A stretch of DNA of 64,000 nucleotides from Sphingosinicella sp. LHD-64 (GCF_031157375.1 NZ_JAVIFV010000006.1:56278-120277); one strand, 5' to 3'. Positions 9,092 through 16,173 are shown, numbered from the stretch's first letter. Notes: a model not told the origin generated them from the sequence alone. Made by a program: numbers and translations.

Positions 9092-9145
9092 CGGTCAGCC
9101 CTTCATTGATACGCGAACCCGGATCGGCGACGGCGCCCGCAAGCA

Positions 9146-9162
9146 CCACCGATCATCGGTGG
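9146..9162 (-). other. Perfect 8-bp-arm hairpin between the small membrane gene and ecfG
   Basis: CCACCGAT, one base, ATCGGTGG. It lies between the stop of the 45-residue gene (9175) and the ecfG start (9091). There is no U-run after it, so it is unlikely to be a full terminator. It could stabilise or partly attenuate the ecfG message, or be a protein-binding site. Confidence 0.45.
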
Positions 9163-9174
9163 CCAAGATAGGCC

Positions 9175-9312
9175 CTAACGCCAGACAAACAACAGGATCA
9201 GGAAGATCGCGACGACCAAGGCGAGCCCCCAGCCGAGCGCATAGCGCGCAACATGGGGAGTCGATCCGGCCCGTGCCTCGGTCGTACTCAGATGCTCGCG
9301 TTTCTCGTCCAT
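9175..9312 (-). CDS. 45-residue single-pass membrane protein upstream of ecfG
   Basis: Tiny gene: MDEKREHLSTTEARAGSTPH, then a transmembrane stretch ALGWGLALVVAIFLILLFVW and stop. The N-terminus is charged and probably cytosolic. No family is recognised. Support for coding comes from the clean hydrophilic-then-hydrophobic layout, a GAAGAGCGAG ribosome-binding region before the ATG, and a perfect EcfG-type promoter about 40 nt upstream. It is followed on the same strand by ecfG, so it probably belongs to the stress regulon and may be co-transcribed with the sigma factor. Confidence 0.65.
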   Translation of the reverse strand: MDEKREHLSTTEARAGSTPHVARYALGWGLALVVAIFLILLFVWR

Positions 9313-9350
9313 GCCGCTCGCTCTTCAGGTTCCATTCGTTACAGCAGGGC

Positions 9351-9376
9351 AACGCCCGCACGTCGTAACCGGTTCC
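9351..9376 (-). promoter_or_regulatory. Consensus EcfG promoter upstream of the small membrane gene and ecfG
   Basis: On the minus strand GGAAC (9376-9372), 17 nt, CGTT (9354-9351). This is an exact match to the GGAAC-N16/17-CGTT consensus of the alphaproteobacterial general stress sigma factor. It points at the 45-residue gene and then ecfG, which would make ecfG positively autoregulated. Confidence 0.78.
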
Positions 9377-9389
9377 CGCCAAACGACAT

Positions 9390-10184
9390 TCAGGCCGGCA
9401 CCGTCGCCGTGTCGAAGAACAGGGCCTGGGCGATCGCCGCCTTCACCGTCGAGCGCTGGAACGGCTTGGTGATGAGGAAGGTCGGCTCCGGCCGCTCGCC
9501 GGTGAGCAGCCGCTCGGGAAAGGCGGTGATGAAGATCACGGGCACCTGGAATTCGCCGAGGATGTCCTTGACCGCGTCGATGCCGGAACTGTCGTCGGCG
9601 AGCTGGATGTCGGCGAGCACCAGGCCGGGCCGCTTGGCGAGCGCCTGGCTCACCGCCTCGTCCCGGGTGACGGCGACGCCGGTGACATTGTGGCCGAGGT
9701 CGCGAACGATCGTCTCGATGTCCATCGCGATGATCGGCTCGTCCTCGATGATGAGCACGTCGGCGCGGGTCTGCCGTTCGATCTCGGCCAGCGCCTCGGC
9801 GACCAGGCTTTCGACCTCACCGGCCGACGCGCCGATCAGATAGCCCGCGTCCTCCGGCGTGAATCCCTCCATCGCGGTCAGCAGCAGCGCCTGGCGGGAC
9901 AGCGGCGTGATCCGGGCGAGGCGCGCCTGCGCGATGCTCTCCGGCTGGTCCGGATCGACATGGCCCGGCTCCTCCTCGACATTGGCCGACGACCAGATCG
10001 CGTGGAACGTCCGGTAGAGGCCGAGGCGTGGATCGACGTCGCGCGGAAAGTCGCCCGGCGCCGCGACGATCGCCTCCAGCGTCGCCCGGACGAAGGCGTC
10101 GCCATGCGCCTGGCTGCCGGTCAGGGCGCGGGCATAGCGCCGGAGAAAGGGAAGATGCGGCGCTAGTTCCTGGCCAAGCGACAT
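9390..10184 (-). CDS. phyR: Stress response regulator PhyR
   Basis: Anti-anti-sigma factor: an N-terminal EcfG-like domain (about residues 1-130) fused to a C-terminal receiver domain (about 141-262). Phosphorylation exposes the sigma-like domain, which captures NepR and frees EcfG. The receiver shows the acidic pocket VLIIEDEP (147-149), phospho-acceptor D192 in LADIQL, T220 in IFITAFPERLL and K240 in LITKPF. 264 residues, normal length. The ATG at 10184 follows AAAGGAG. It is divergent from nepR, and a GGAAC-N16-CATT element (one mismatch) lies about 70 nt upstream. Confidence 0.96.
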   Translation of the reverse strand: MSLGQELAPHLPFLRRYARALTGSQAHGDAFVRATLEAIVAAPGDFPRDVDPRLGLYRTFHAIWSSANVEEEPGHVDPDQPESIAQARLARITPLSRQALLLTAMEGFTPEDAGYLIGASAGEVESLVAEALAEIERQTRADVLIIEDEPIIAMDIETIVRDLGHNVTGVAVTRDEAVSQALAKRPGLVLADIQLADDSSGIDAVKDILGEFQVPVIFITAFPERLLTGERPEPTFLITKPFQRSTVKAAIAQALFFDTATVPA

Positions 10185-10253
10185 TCGGTTAAACTCCTTT
10201 GCGGTGCTCCCGGGCTATCGGATGCAGCCCACCCCAAGCAACCCTTGATAGAG

Positions 10254-10278
10254 AATGCTCTATAACTCGTACGGTTCC
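10254..10278 (-). promoter_or_regulatory. EcfG-like promoter candidate for phyR
   Basis: Minus strand GGAAC (10278-10274), 16 nt, CATT (10257-10254). One mismatch to GGAAC-N16-CGTT. The distance to the phyR start is 70 nt. Confidence 0.45.
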
Positions 10279-10310
10279 GAAACGATCCCCGGCCCAGCAC
10301 GTGCCAAGGT

Positions 10311-10335
10311 GGAACCAACAGAGGACTTTTTTGTT
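10311..10335 (+). promoter_or_regulatory. EcfG-like promoter candidate for nepR
   Basis: GGAAC (10311-10315), 16 nt, TGTT (10332-10335). One mismatch to the consensus. It lies 146 nt before the nepR start. Confidence 0.45.
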
Positions 10336-10480
10336 TCCAAGCCCACGCGGCCCCATTATCCGGGGTCGCCTTTGGTATCGGGCGTCTGTCGGCGGGGACG
10401 GCTTGGCTGGAGCTGCACAGGCGCATTGTTGAGGGCTGCGGGGCGCGGCCTTTGGTGCTGGCCGCGAGGGGTTAGGAACG

Positions 10481-10684
10481 TTGAGCGTACAGGCCGACAG
10501 GGACAAGCAGCGCAAGCGAAGAACAGAAACCGAGGAGGCTCCCGTCCCTTCCCCCAAATCGACCCGCAACCGGAAGGAGTCCACCCCGGGCAACGTGGGC
10601 GACGCGCTTCGCTCGGTTTACCAGCGCACCGTGGATGAGGACATCCCGCCCGAGATGCTCGATCTGCTGGGCAAGCTCGGCTAG
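10481..10684 (+). CDS. nepR: Anti-sigma factor NepR
   Basis: Small anti-sigma factor that binds EcfG in unstressed cells and PhyR-P under stress. 67 residues: a charged, probably disordered N-terminus (RDKQRKRRTETEE), then the conserved core NVGDALRSVYQRTVDEDIPP and EMLDLLGKLG. The start is a TTG at 10481 after GGGGTTAGGA; no in-frame ATG serves better. A weak start would keep the anti-sigma factor low relative to its partners, though this is speculation. It precedes the kinase-like gene by 30 nt on the same strand and is divergent from phyR. Confidence 0.93.
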   Translation: MSVQADRDKQRKRRTETEEAPVPSPKSTRNRKESTPGNVGDALRSVYQRTVDEDIPPEMLDLLGKLG

Positions 10685-10714
10685 GCGGGCTGCCGCCATG
10701 CCGCAGGGGACGAC

Positions 10715-12289
10715 GTGAGCGACCAGCGAACCGGGTGGTGGACCCGATTCTGGGCGCGTCTGGCGACCGGTCCAAAGATGCTCGTGATCCTGACGCTGGG
10801 CCTGCTGCCGCTCGGCGTCGTCGCGATCCTCACCTCGATCCACAGCGCGCGCGAGAACAGCGCCGAGCGGGCGCGCCAGACGCTGGCCCGGCTCGACGAC
10901 AAGGCGGAACGGCTCAACGAGCTGCTCGCCCGCACCGCCGGCACGATCCGGGCGGCCAACGCCGCCGTTGTCGCCGCGCCACCAAATTCGCAGATCTGCG
11001 AGGTCGCATTGCGCCGGCTCGGCACGTTACAGGCGATCCCCGGCCGCTACGCCCTCTACCGTACCGATGGACAGCCGAGCTGCGCCAGCGCCGGTTTCGC
11101 GCCGTCGGCGGCGCGGGTCGCCGATCCGGGCAGCGACCTGGCGATCGGCGCCGACGGCCAAGCGCTGAGACTCGTCCTCTATGACGATTTCGGCCGGATC
11201 GAGGGGATTGCCGAGTTTAGCCGGGCGGCGCTGCGCGACCTCACCTTCATCCCGGGCACCAGCGCGGATTTCGATCTCGAGCTGCTCGGCGGCGGCCGGC
11301 GCATGCTCTTGCGCAACGACTACCGGGCGGTCCCCTTCGTGCAGGCGCTGTCCGACCTCGCTCCGATCGGCGACGAAGGCTTCCAGCTGCGCATCCGGCT
11401 CGGCGCCGCGCCGGTCCGCGCGGTCGATGTCCTACTGATCCTGCTTCCGGTCCTGATGTGGCTGGCGGCGGCGTTGATCGGCTGGATCATCGTCAATCGC
11501 CTGCTGCTCCAGCCGCTCGGCAGGATCCAGCGCGTCGTCTCGCTCTACAAGCCGGGCGACCGCCCGCTCGATTTGCCGAGCTTGCGGTCGCCCGCCAAGG
11601 AGATCGGCGAGCTCGGCCAGGCGTTCGATCAGGTCACCCGCACCATGGCGCGCCACGAGGCCGATCTGGAGGCGGCGGTCGAGCGCCAGAAGCGGCTCGT
11701 CCGGGAGGTCCATCACCGCGTCAAGAACAACCTCCAGGTGGTCGCCTCGCTGCTCAACCTCCATTCGCGCGGCTCGCCCAACGAGGAGGTCGCCGCCGCC
11801 TATGCCTCGATCCAGCGGCGCGTCGACGCCCTCGCCGTCGTCCACCGCAACCATTATGCCGAGCTCGAGGAGAATCGCGGCGTCGCGCTGAAGTCGCTCG
11901 TCTCCGAGCTCGCCGCGAACCTGCGCGCCAGCGCACCGGCGCAGGCGGCCGGCATGCAGATCCGGCTCGACATCGCGCCCTTCCATGTGACGCAGGACAC
12001 GGCGGTGTCGGTTGCCTTCCTGGTCACCGAGATCGTCGAGTTCGGCATGTTATGCGGGGCGAGCGCGGTCTCGATCGTGCTGGAGGCTGCGGAGGACGCT
12101 GGCGCCGCCCGCCTCACCATCGAAGCAGATAGCCTTGTCGATGGCTTCGACTGCGATCCGGCTCTGGCCGAGCGGTTCGACAGGATCGTGATCGGCCTCG
12201 CCCGCCAGCTTCGCTCGGCGCTCGACCGCGACCCCGAGCACGGCCGCTACGCCGTCCGGCTGGCCGTTATCGACCGCGCCGAGGCGTAA
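10715..12289 (+). CDS. PhyP-like membrane histidine kinase/phosphatase with degenerate ATPase domain
   Basis: Membrane sensor of the HisKA_2/HWE class, 524 residues. Transmembrane helices at about 21-41 and 236-262 flank a periplasmic sensor domain; a HAMP-like segment follows (about 263-315), then the H-box LVREVHHRVKNNLQVVASLL with the phospho-acceptor near H333/H334. The ATPase domain is unusual: the N-box reads LVTEIVEFGMLCG, where the essential Asn of E-L-v-t-N-A is Phe, and no D-x-G-x-G box is found. It is unlikely to bind ATP, which fits the PhyP phosphatase described as a negative regulator of PhyR in Sphingomonas. The GTG start at 10715 follows CAGGGGAC. Probable operon with nepR. 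Confidence 0.87.
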   Translation: MSDQRTGWWTRFWARLATGPKMLVILTLGLLPLGVVAILTSIHSARENSAERARQTLARLDDKAERLNELLARTAGTIRAANAAVVAAPPNSQICEVALRRLGTLQAIPGRYALYRTDGQPSCASAGFAPSAARVADPGSDLAIGADGQALRLVLYDDFGRIEGIAEFSRAALRDLTFIPGTSADFDLELLGGGRRMLLRNDYRAVPFVQALSDLAPIGDEGFQLRIRLGAAPVRAVDVLLILLPVLMWLAAALIGWIIVNRLLLQPLGRIQRVVSLYKPGDRPLDLPSLRSPAKEIGELGQAFDQVTRTMARHEADLEAAVERQKRLVREVHHRVKNNLQVVASLLNLHSRGSPNEEVAAAYASIQRRVDALAVVHRNHYAELEENRGVALKSLVSELAANLRASAPAQAAGMQIRLDIAPFHVTQDTAVSVAFLVTEIVEFGMLCGASAVSIVLEAAEDAGAARLTIEADSLVDGFDCDPALAERFDRIVIGLARQLRSALDRDPEHGRYAVRLAVIDRAEA

Positions 12290-12336
12290 TCACCCCTCAC
12301 CCAAAAATAGATGTTTCCCGGCGCAAGTGCGATATT

Positions 12337-12351
12337 GACCGACGGTCGGTC
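12337..12351. promoter_or_regulatory. Palindromic operator, probably TetR-bound
   Basis: GACCGAC-G-GTCGGTC, a perfect 7-bp inverted repeat around one base, overlapping a TTGACC that could serve as a -35 box. Palindromes of this sequence type are common TetR-family operators. A TetR gene lies about 300 bp downstream on the other strand. The operator is 50 nt before the small ORF at 12401. Confidence 0.65.
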
Positions 12352-12400
12352 TGGTGTTATTGAGAACGAGTCGCAGTAATTTGGACACGGGCAGGCGAGG

Positions 12401-12649
12401 ATGGGTCGGGAGGATGACGCAGCGCAACCAGGGACCGGGCTTCTGTCGCCCCGCAGTGCCTTTCGGCTGCGCCAGAGCCTGCACATTAAGCTCGAGCGCC
12501 GACTCGCCGCCGCGGCCTGGCGTTGCCGCGAGCGGGCCGCGGCGAAGCGCTGGGAGAATGGTGGCGAGGCCGGCTGGCTGGAGGAGATGGCTGCGATGCT
12601 CGACGCGGCACGCGCCGCACTGGCTGCGGCAAAATCGGATCCCGCCTGA
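12401..12649 (+). CDS. Small Ala/Arg-rich protein of unknown function
   Basis: 82 residues, no family recognised. Alanine- and arginine-rich, predicted helical (ERRLAAAAWRCRERAAAKRW and MLDAARAALAAAK), with no signal peptide or membrane helix. It lies directly behind a palindromic operator and candidate promoter and is convergent with the TetR gene, whose stop is only 6 nt away. The ATG follows AGGCGAGG. The high Ala/Arg content could also be an accidental open frame in GC-rich DNA. Confidence 0.42.
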   Translation: MGREDDAAQPGTGLLSPRSAFRLRQSLHIKLERRLAAAAWRCRERAAAKRWENGGEAGWLEEMAAMLDAARAALAAAKSDPA

Positions 12650-12655
12650 CTCCGC

Positions 12656-13300
12656 TCAGCAGTGCGCCGGGCCCAGCAGGCGCCGCACCATCGCCGAAAC
12701 CCGGTCGGCGAGACCCGTCCGGTCACTGCCCCGCGCGATGCAGTCGTCGACGGCTCCGTGCATGCCCTGGAAGATCATGATGGCCGCAAGCCGGACATCG
12801 TCGACCGCCCACGCGCCCGCCGCGATGCCGCCCGAGATCAGCCCTCCCAGCCGATCGAGGATGGCGTTCATTTCATCGCTACCGCGATCATAGGGCCCGT
12901 AATCATGGAAGACGACATCGTGGATCTGGAAATTGTCGAGATAGGCATCGACCGCGCCCGCCACCCAGGCACGCATCCGGGCGTCCCAATTGTCGGGCGA
13001 TGCCTGGACGGCGGCCTCGACGCTCGCGACGAATGCGTCCGAAAAGCGTGCCCGCAGCGCCGTGACGATGTCCGCCTTGGTCTCGAAATAATGATAGAAG
13101 GTGCCCTTGGAGACGCCGGCCGCCGACACGATCTCGTCGACGATCGTCGCCTCGACGCCCTTGGCGATGAACAGGGCCGCCGCCGCATCCATCAGCTCGT
13201 CGCGGCGAAGATGCGGCGCTTTCGTTCGTGGCCTGGAAATGATGTTCGGCTCCCGCTTCGACCTTGTCCGGGCTAACATGGCGCCAGCGGGCAAGTCCAT
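12656..13300 (-). CDS. TetR/AcrR-family transcriptional regulator
   Basis: Ligand-responsive repressor, 214 residues. The N-terminal helix-turn-helix domain is clear: RRDELMDAAAALFIAKGVEA, IVDEIVSAAGVSKGTFYHYF and ETKADIVTAL (about residues 32-80). The C-terminal ligand domain is generic, so the ligand is unknown. The start at 13300 has a GAGG seven bases upstream; a second ATG at 13279 would trim seven residues. No efflux pump or enzyme gene is directly adjacent; the only nearby target candidate is the operator at 12337-12351 before the small ORF. Confidence 0.9.
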   Translation of the reverse strand: MDLPAGAMLARTRSKREPNIISRPRTKAPHLRRDELMDAAAALFIAKGVEATIVDEIVSAAGVSKGTFYHYFETKADIVTALRARFSDAFVASVEAAVQASPDNWDARMRAWVAGAVDAYLDNFQIHDVVFHDYGPYDRGSDEMNAILDRLGGLISGGIAAGAWAVDDVRLAAIMIFQGMHGAVDDCIARGSDRTGLADRVSAMVRRLLGPAHC

Positions 13301-13646
13301 TGCGACGCCTCATGGCGCCGGAATCAGGCGCTCCGCCGGAACTCTCGGAAAAAAATCATCAACCCGTGGAACCGGCATCCTCCTCTGTCGTTGTGCGGTT
13401 CGGATAGTGACCTTTTGCCCCCCCGCTCTCGCTATCCAGAACATGGACCCGGATGCGCAAACCTCCCCCCCCCCGGTAGCGCGTCCGGGTCCGAATTCTT
13501 TTTGGGCCAAACGCTTGTTTTTCCTGACTTAGCGACACTTTCCACCGGTTCGTCACGGCCGCGGAACCGAAGCGCCTGCGCGGGCATTTTGCGCACATAT
13601 GGCACTGCCTCATCCTCCGGCGGCGCCAAGGTTCAGGAGACGGTCG
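13301..13646. other. Intergenic region between tetR and the entericidin-like gene
   Basis: 346 bp with no convincing ORF. The central part is less GC-rich and contains homopolymer C and T runs. Its main readable element is the stress-type promoter at 13563-13588. Nothing else was identified. Confidence 0.5.
13563..13588 (+). promoter_or_regulatory. EcfG-like promoter for the entericidin-like lipoprotein
   Basis: GGAAC (13563-13567), 17 nt, CATT (13585-13588), one mismatch to GGAAC-N17-CGTT. It lies 58 nt before the ATG at 13647 on the same strand. Confidence 0.45.
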
Positions 13647-13772
13647 ATGAAGAAGCTGATGTTGATTTTCGCGCTATCCGGCGGATTCGTGCTTACCGCG
13701 TGCAACACCGTCGAGGGCGCGGGCCGCGACGTCCAGTCGGTCGGCAACGCGATCGAGGACACCGCGGACTGA
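13647..13772 (+). CDS. Entericidin-like small lipoprotein
   Basis: 41-residue membrane lipoprotein. MKKLMLIFALSGGFVLTACN is a lipobox signal peptide ending L-T-A-C, followed by TVEGAGRDVQSVGNAIEDTA. The N-T-x-x-G-x-G-x-D-x-x-x-x-G pattern is that of the entericidin A/B family, envelope lipoproteins induced at stationary phase in some bacteria. CAGGAGAC precedes the ATG at good spacing. An EcfG-like promoter upstream and a terminator 25 nt downstream make it a single-gene unit. A link to the stress locus 1.5 kb away is likely but inferred. Confidence 0.88.
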   Translation: MKKLMLIFALSGGFVLTACNTVEGAGRDVQSVGNAIEDTAD

Positions 13773-13796
13773 GTGTTGCAAGCTTGGGAGAAGGAG

Positions 13797-13824
13797 AGCG
13801 CCGTCCGCCCGGCGGCGCTTTTCT
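13797..13824 (+). terminator. Rho-independent terminator after the entericidin-like gene
   Basis: AGCGCCG-TCCGCC-CGGCGGCGCT hairpin followed by TTTTCTT. It ends at the stop codon of the convergent tatC gene. Confidence 0.8.
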
Positions 13825-14609
13825 TATGCGTCGGCCTTGGCGGCGTCCTTCGCCCGGCGCCGCTCGGTAAACCAGATCGCGATCAGCGAAACTTCGTAGA
13901 GGAACACCAGCGGGATCGCGAGCAGCAGCTGCGAGACGACATCCGGCGGGGTCAGGACCGCGGCGATGACGAAGGCAACAACGATCGCATAGCGCCGTCC
14001 CCGCTTCAACTGGTCGCGCGTGACCAGCCCGGCACGCTCCAGCAACATCAGCAGCACCGGCAACAGGAAGGCGACGCCGAAGCCGAAAATGAAGCGGGTC
14101 ACGAAATCGAGATAATTGCCGATGCCGGGGAGCGCCTGCGCCTCGACCCCGCCGATATTGCCCTGGTAGCTCAGCAGGAAATGCAGCGCGACCGGCATCG
14201 CCACGTAATAGGCGAGCGCCGCGCCGCACAGGAACAGGAACGGCGTCAGGAAGATGAACGGCGCGAAGGCACGCTTCTCCTTGGCGTAGAGGCCCGGCGC
14301 CACGAACTGCCAGAGCTGGTTGGCGATGATCGGGAAGGACAGCATCAGCCCCGCGAAGAAGGCGACCTTGATCTCGACGAAGAAGGCCTCGAACACCGCC
14401 GTATAGATCACGCGGTCCTGTCCGGCTGCGAGCAAAGGCTGGACCAGGAAGGCGAAGATCGGCCGCGCCTGCCAGAGGCAGAAGGCGAAGGTGATGGCGA
14501 GCGCGGCGAAGCTCCACAGCAGCCGGCGCCTCAATTCGATGAGATGATCGAGCAGCGGCGCCTTGCTGGCGTCGAGCTCGTCCTCGGCGGTCCGGTCGAC
14601 GTCGCTCAC
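13824..14609 (-). CDS. tatC: Twin-arginine translocase subunit TatC
   Basis: Six-helix inner-membrane receptor of the Tat pathway, which recognises twin-arginine signal peptides of folded proteins. 261 residues, typical length. Visible family features: DHLIELRRRLLWS near residue 20, VEIKVAFFAGLMLSFPII (about 78-95) and the F-x-x-P-G-L-Y-A-x-E-K-R motif (about 102-113) that forms part of the signal-binding face. The GTG start overlaps the tatB stop (GTGA), so translation is coupled. Last gene of the scpA-scpB-tatA-tatB-tatC run. A Tat-dependent client is encoded nearby (DUF1501 protein). Confidence 0.96.
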   Translation of the reverse strand: MSDVDRTAEDELDASKAPLLDHLIELRRRLLWSFAALAITFAFCLWQARPIFAFLVQPLLAAGQDRVIYTAVFEAFFVEIKVAFFAGLMLSFPIIANQLWQFVAPGLYAKEKRAFAPFIFLTPFLFLCGAALAYYVAMPVALHFLLSYQGNIGGVEAQALPGIGNYLDFVTRFIFGFGVAFLLPVLLMLLERAGLVTRDQLKRGRRYAIVVAFVIAAVLTPPDVVSQLLLAIPLVFLYEVSLIAIWFTERRRAKDAAKADA

Positions 14610-15082
14610 GGCCGGTCGTCCGTGGCAGATGCGGGGCCGACCGCCGGGATCGGCGGCGCCGGGCTGGCCTTGCGCGCCCGCGGCGCCCGACGCGGGGGCG
14701 CCTTCGGCTTGGAGGCAACCGGCGTTTCGCTGGAGGCCGTCGCCGGCTCGGGCAAGGGCAAGGGCAAGGGCAAGACAGGATCGGCAGGCGCCGACACGAC
14801 GTCAGCGGACTTGCCCCAGTCGCTTTCCACCGCCGGCGGCGCCGACGACGGGCCCTCGCGCATGATCCGCTCGTTGTTGGCCTTCCACTGCTGCTCCATC
14901 TCCTCCAGCTCGGCCTCGCGGATCATCGTGTCGAGGCCGGAGCGGAAATGGCGGGCCATGCCACGGGCCCGACCGACCCAGTGACCTACGGTGCGCATCA
15001 CGCGCGGCAGATCCTTCGGCCCGATCACCAACAGGGCGACGACCGCAATGATCAACAATTCGCCGGAATCGATTCCGAACAT
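14606..15082 (-). CDS. tatB: Sec-independent protein translocase TatB
   Basis: 158 residues. The N-terminus MFGIDSGELLIIAVVALLVI followed by GPKDLPRVMRT is the classic TatB membrane helix, hinge with Gly-Pro and amphipathic helix. The C-terminal half is Pro/Ala/Lys-rich and low in complexity (about residues 78-158), which is normal for this subunit and varies between species. TatB works with TatC as the signal-peptide receptor. It sits 35 nt after tatA and overlaps tatC by 4 nt. Confidence 0.95.
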   Translation of the reverse strand: MFGIDSGELLIIAVVALLVIGPKDLPRVMRTVGHWVGRARGMARHFRSGLDTMIREAELEEMEQQWKANNERIMREGPSSAPPAVESDWGKSADVVSAPADPVLPLPLPLPEPATASSETPVASKPKAPPRRAPRARKASPAPPIPAVGPASATDDRP

Positions 15083-15117
15083 CGCGCCCTTTCAGGCCTC
15101 AAGAGAGGCGAGCGAAC

Positions 15118-15369
15118 CTAGCGCCGGTCGGCGTCGGGGGCCGGCGCGGGAGTGACCGCGGGATCGACGGCCGGGCGCGCCTCGACGGTGCGCTCGTCGG
15201 CGATGCGACGCGCGGGTGTCGACGCCTCCTCGTCCTCGGTCATACCCTTCTTGAAGCTCTTGAGGCCCTTCGCGACGTCGCCCATCATGTCCGAGAAGCG
15301 GCCCTTCCCGAACAGCAGCAGGACGACGAGGCCAACGATGAGCCAATGCCAAAGGCTGAAACCGCCCAT
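15118..15369 (-). CDS. tatA: Sec-independent protein translocase TatA
   Basis: 83-residue pore-forming Tat subunit. [20 protein letters not shown] forms the membrane helix, FGKGR the hinge with the conserved Phe-Gly, and [19 protein letters not shown] the amphipathic helix. A short acidic, Pro/Ala-rich tail follows. Placed between scpB and tatB on the same strand. Confidence 0.95.
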   Translation of the reverse strand: MGGFSLWHWLIVGLVVLLLFGKGRFSDMMGDVAKGLKSFKKGMTEDEEASTPARRIADERTVEARPAVDPAVTPAPAPDADRR

Positions 15370-15398
15370 TTCAAGATTCTCCCAATATCACGCTGAAT

Positions 15399-16013
15399 TT
15401 AGGCGTCTTCGCCGTCAGTTTCCAGTTCGGCGTCAATTTCGCCCTCTTCCATGCCGTCCAGACCCAGCCGTTCGAGCGCCGTATCGACCGGATCGAGCAG
15501 CCCTGCCGCCTTGAGATCGTCGATTCCCGGCAGGTCGCGCCGGCTCTTAAGCCCGAAATGTGTCAGAAATTCTTGCGTCGTCGCATAAGTGAGCGGGCGC
15601 CCCGGAACCTCGCGCCGGCCGGCGGGGCGGACCCAGCCCGCCTCCATCAGCACGTCCAGCGTGCCCTTGCTGATCTGGACGCCGCGAATCGCCTCGATCT
15701 CGGCGCGGCTGACCGGTTCGTGATAGGCGATGATCGCCAGTGTCTCGACTGCGGCACGGCTCAATTTGCGGCTTTCCTCGCGTTCGCGCCTGAGGAGATG
15801 GGCGAGATCGGCAGCGGTCTGGAAATGCCAGCGCTTGCCCCGCTCGACCAGCTCGACGCCGCGCCCGGCATAGTGCGCCTCGAGCTCGGCCAGCGCCGCC
15901 TTCACATCGATGCCCTCGCCGAGATAGGCCGCGATGTCGTCGAGCCCGAGCGGCTCGGCGGCGGCGAACAGGGTGGCCTCGACGGCGCGGACCGAGTCGG
16001 GCAGCTCCCGCAT
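15399..16013 (-). CDS. scpB: Segregation and condensation protein ScpB
   Basis: Winged-helix partner of ScpA in the SMC condensin complex, helping chromosome compaction and segregation. 204 residues. Recognisable motifs: VEATLFAAAEPLGLDDIA near the N-terminus, LSRAAVETLAIIAYHEPVSR (about 85-105) and AEIEAIRGVQISKGTLDVLM, the signature of this family. The C-terminus is acidic. The start could be the ATG at 16013 or the in-frame GTG at 16016. The palindromic repeat upstream ends in GGGGAGG, which serves as the ribosome-binding site. Confidence 0.94.
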   Translation of the reverse strand: MRELPDSVRAVEATLFAAAEPLGLDDIAAYLGEGIDVKAALAELEAHYAGRGVELVERGKRWHFQTAADLAHLLRREREESRKLSRAAVETLAIIAYHEPVSRAEIEAIRGVQISKGTLDVLMEAGWVRPAGRREVPGRPLTYATTQEFLTHFGLKSRRDLPGIDDLKAAGLLDPVDTALERLGLDGMEEGEIDAELETDGEDA

Positions 16014-16163
16014 CACCTCCCCTCCCTAGCAGGGAGGGGCCGGGGGTGGGTAGCGACTGCGCCCCCTCGATGGGCGCGAAGGCGCCTGCGGCATCCTTGC
16101 GGGCATCGAGCCCGCTCGGCTGCGACCCACCCCCAACCCCTCCCTAAAGAGGGAGGGGAGTTT
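16014..16163. repeat. Long palindromic repeat between scpA and scpB
   Basis: Outer arms read CCTCCCTAGCAGGGAGGGG, then a GGGGGTGGGT block (16021-16051), answered by ACCCACCCCCAACCCCTCCC and an AAAGAGGGAGGGG arm (16125-16158). Each arm is itself a small palindrome. It fills almost the whole 160-bp gap and splits scpA from scpB, which normally lie next to each other. GC-rich mobile repeats of this form are common in sphingomonads. Confidence 0.75.
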
Positions 16164-16173
16164 CTTTCCCTTC

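Larger units (their letters stand above)
10185..10480. other. phyR-nepR divergent intergenic region
   Basis: 296 bp without a gene. It holds two stress-type promoter candidates facing opposite ways (10254-10278 for phyR, 10311-10335 for nepR) and, nearer nepR, a GC-rich stretch with no clear structure. The long leader of nepR (about 140 nt from the promoter candidate) might carry further control, but no hairpin of note was found. Confidence 0.6.

Noticed and set aside
13455..13520. Open frames around the C-run between tetR and the entericidin gene
   Set aside because: Short overlapping frames without ribosome-binding sites or recognisable sequence; more likely noncoding.
14756..14775. Tandem GGGCAA repeats in tatB as a regulatory repeat
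   Set aside because: They encode the Leu-Pro run in the TatB low-complexity tail; this is coding simple sequence with no sign of another role.
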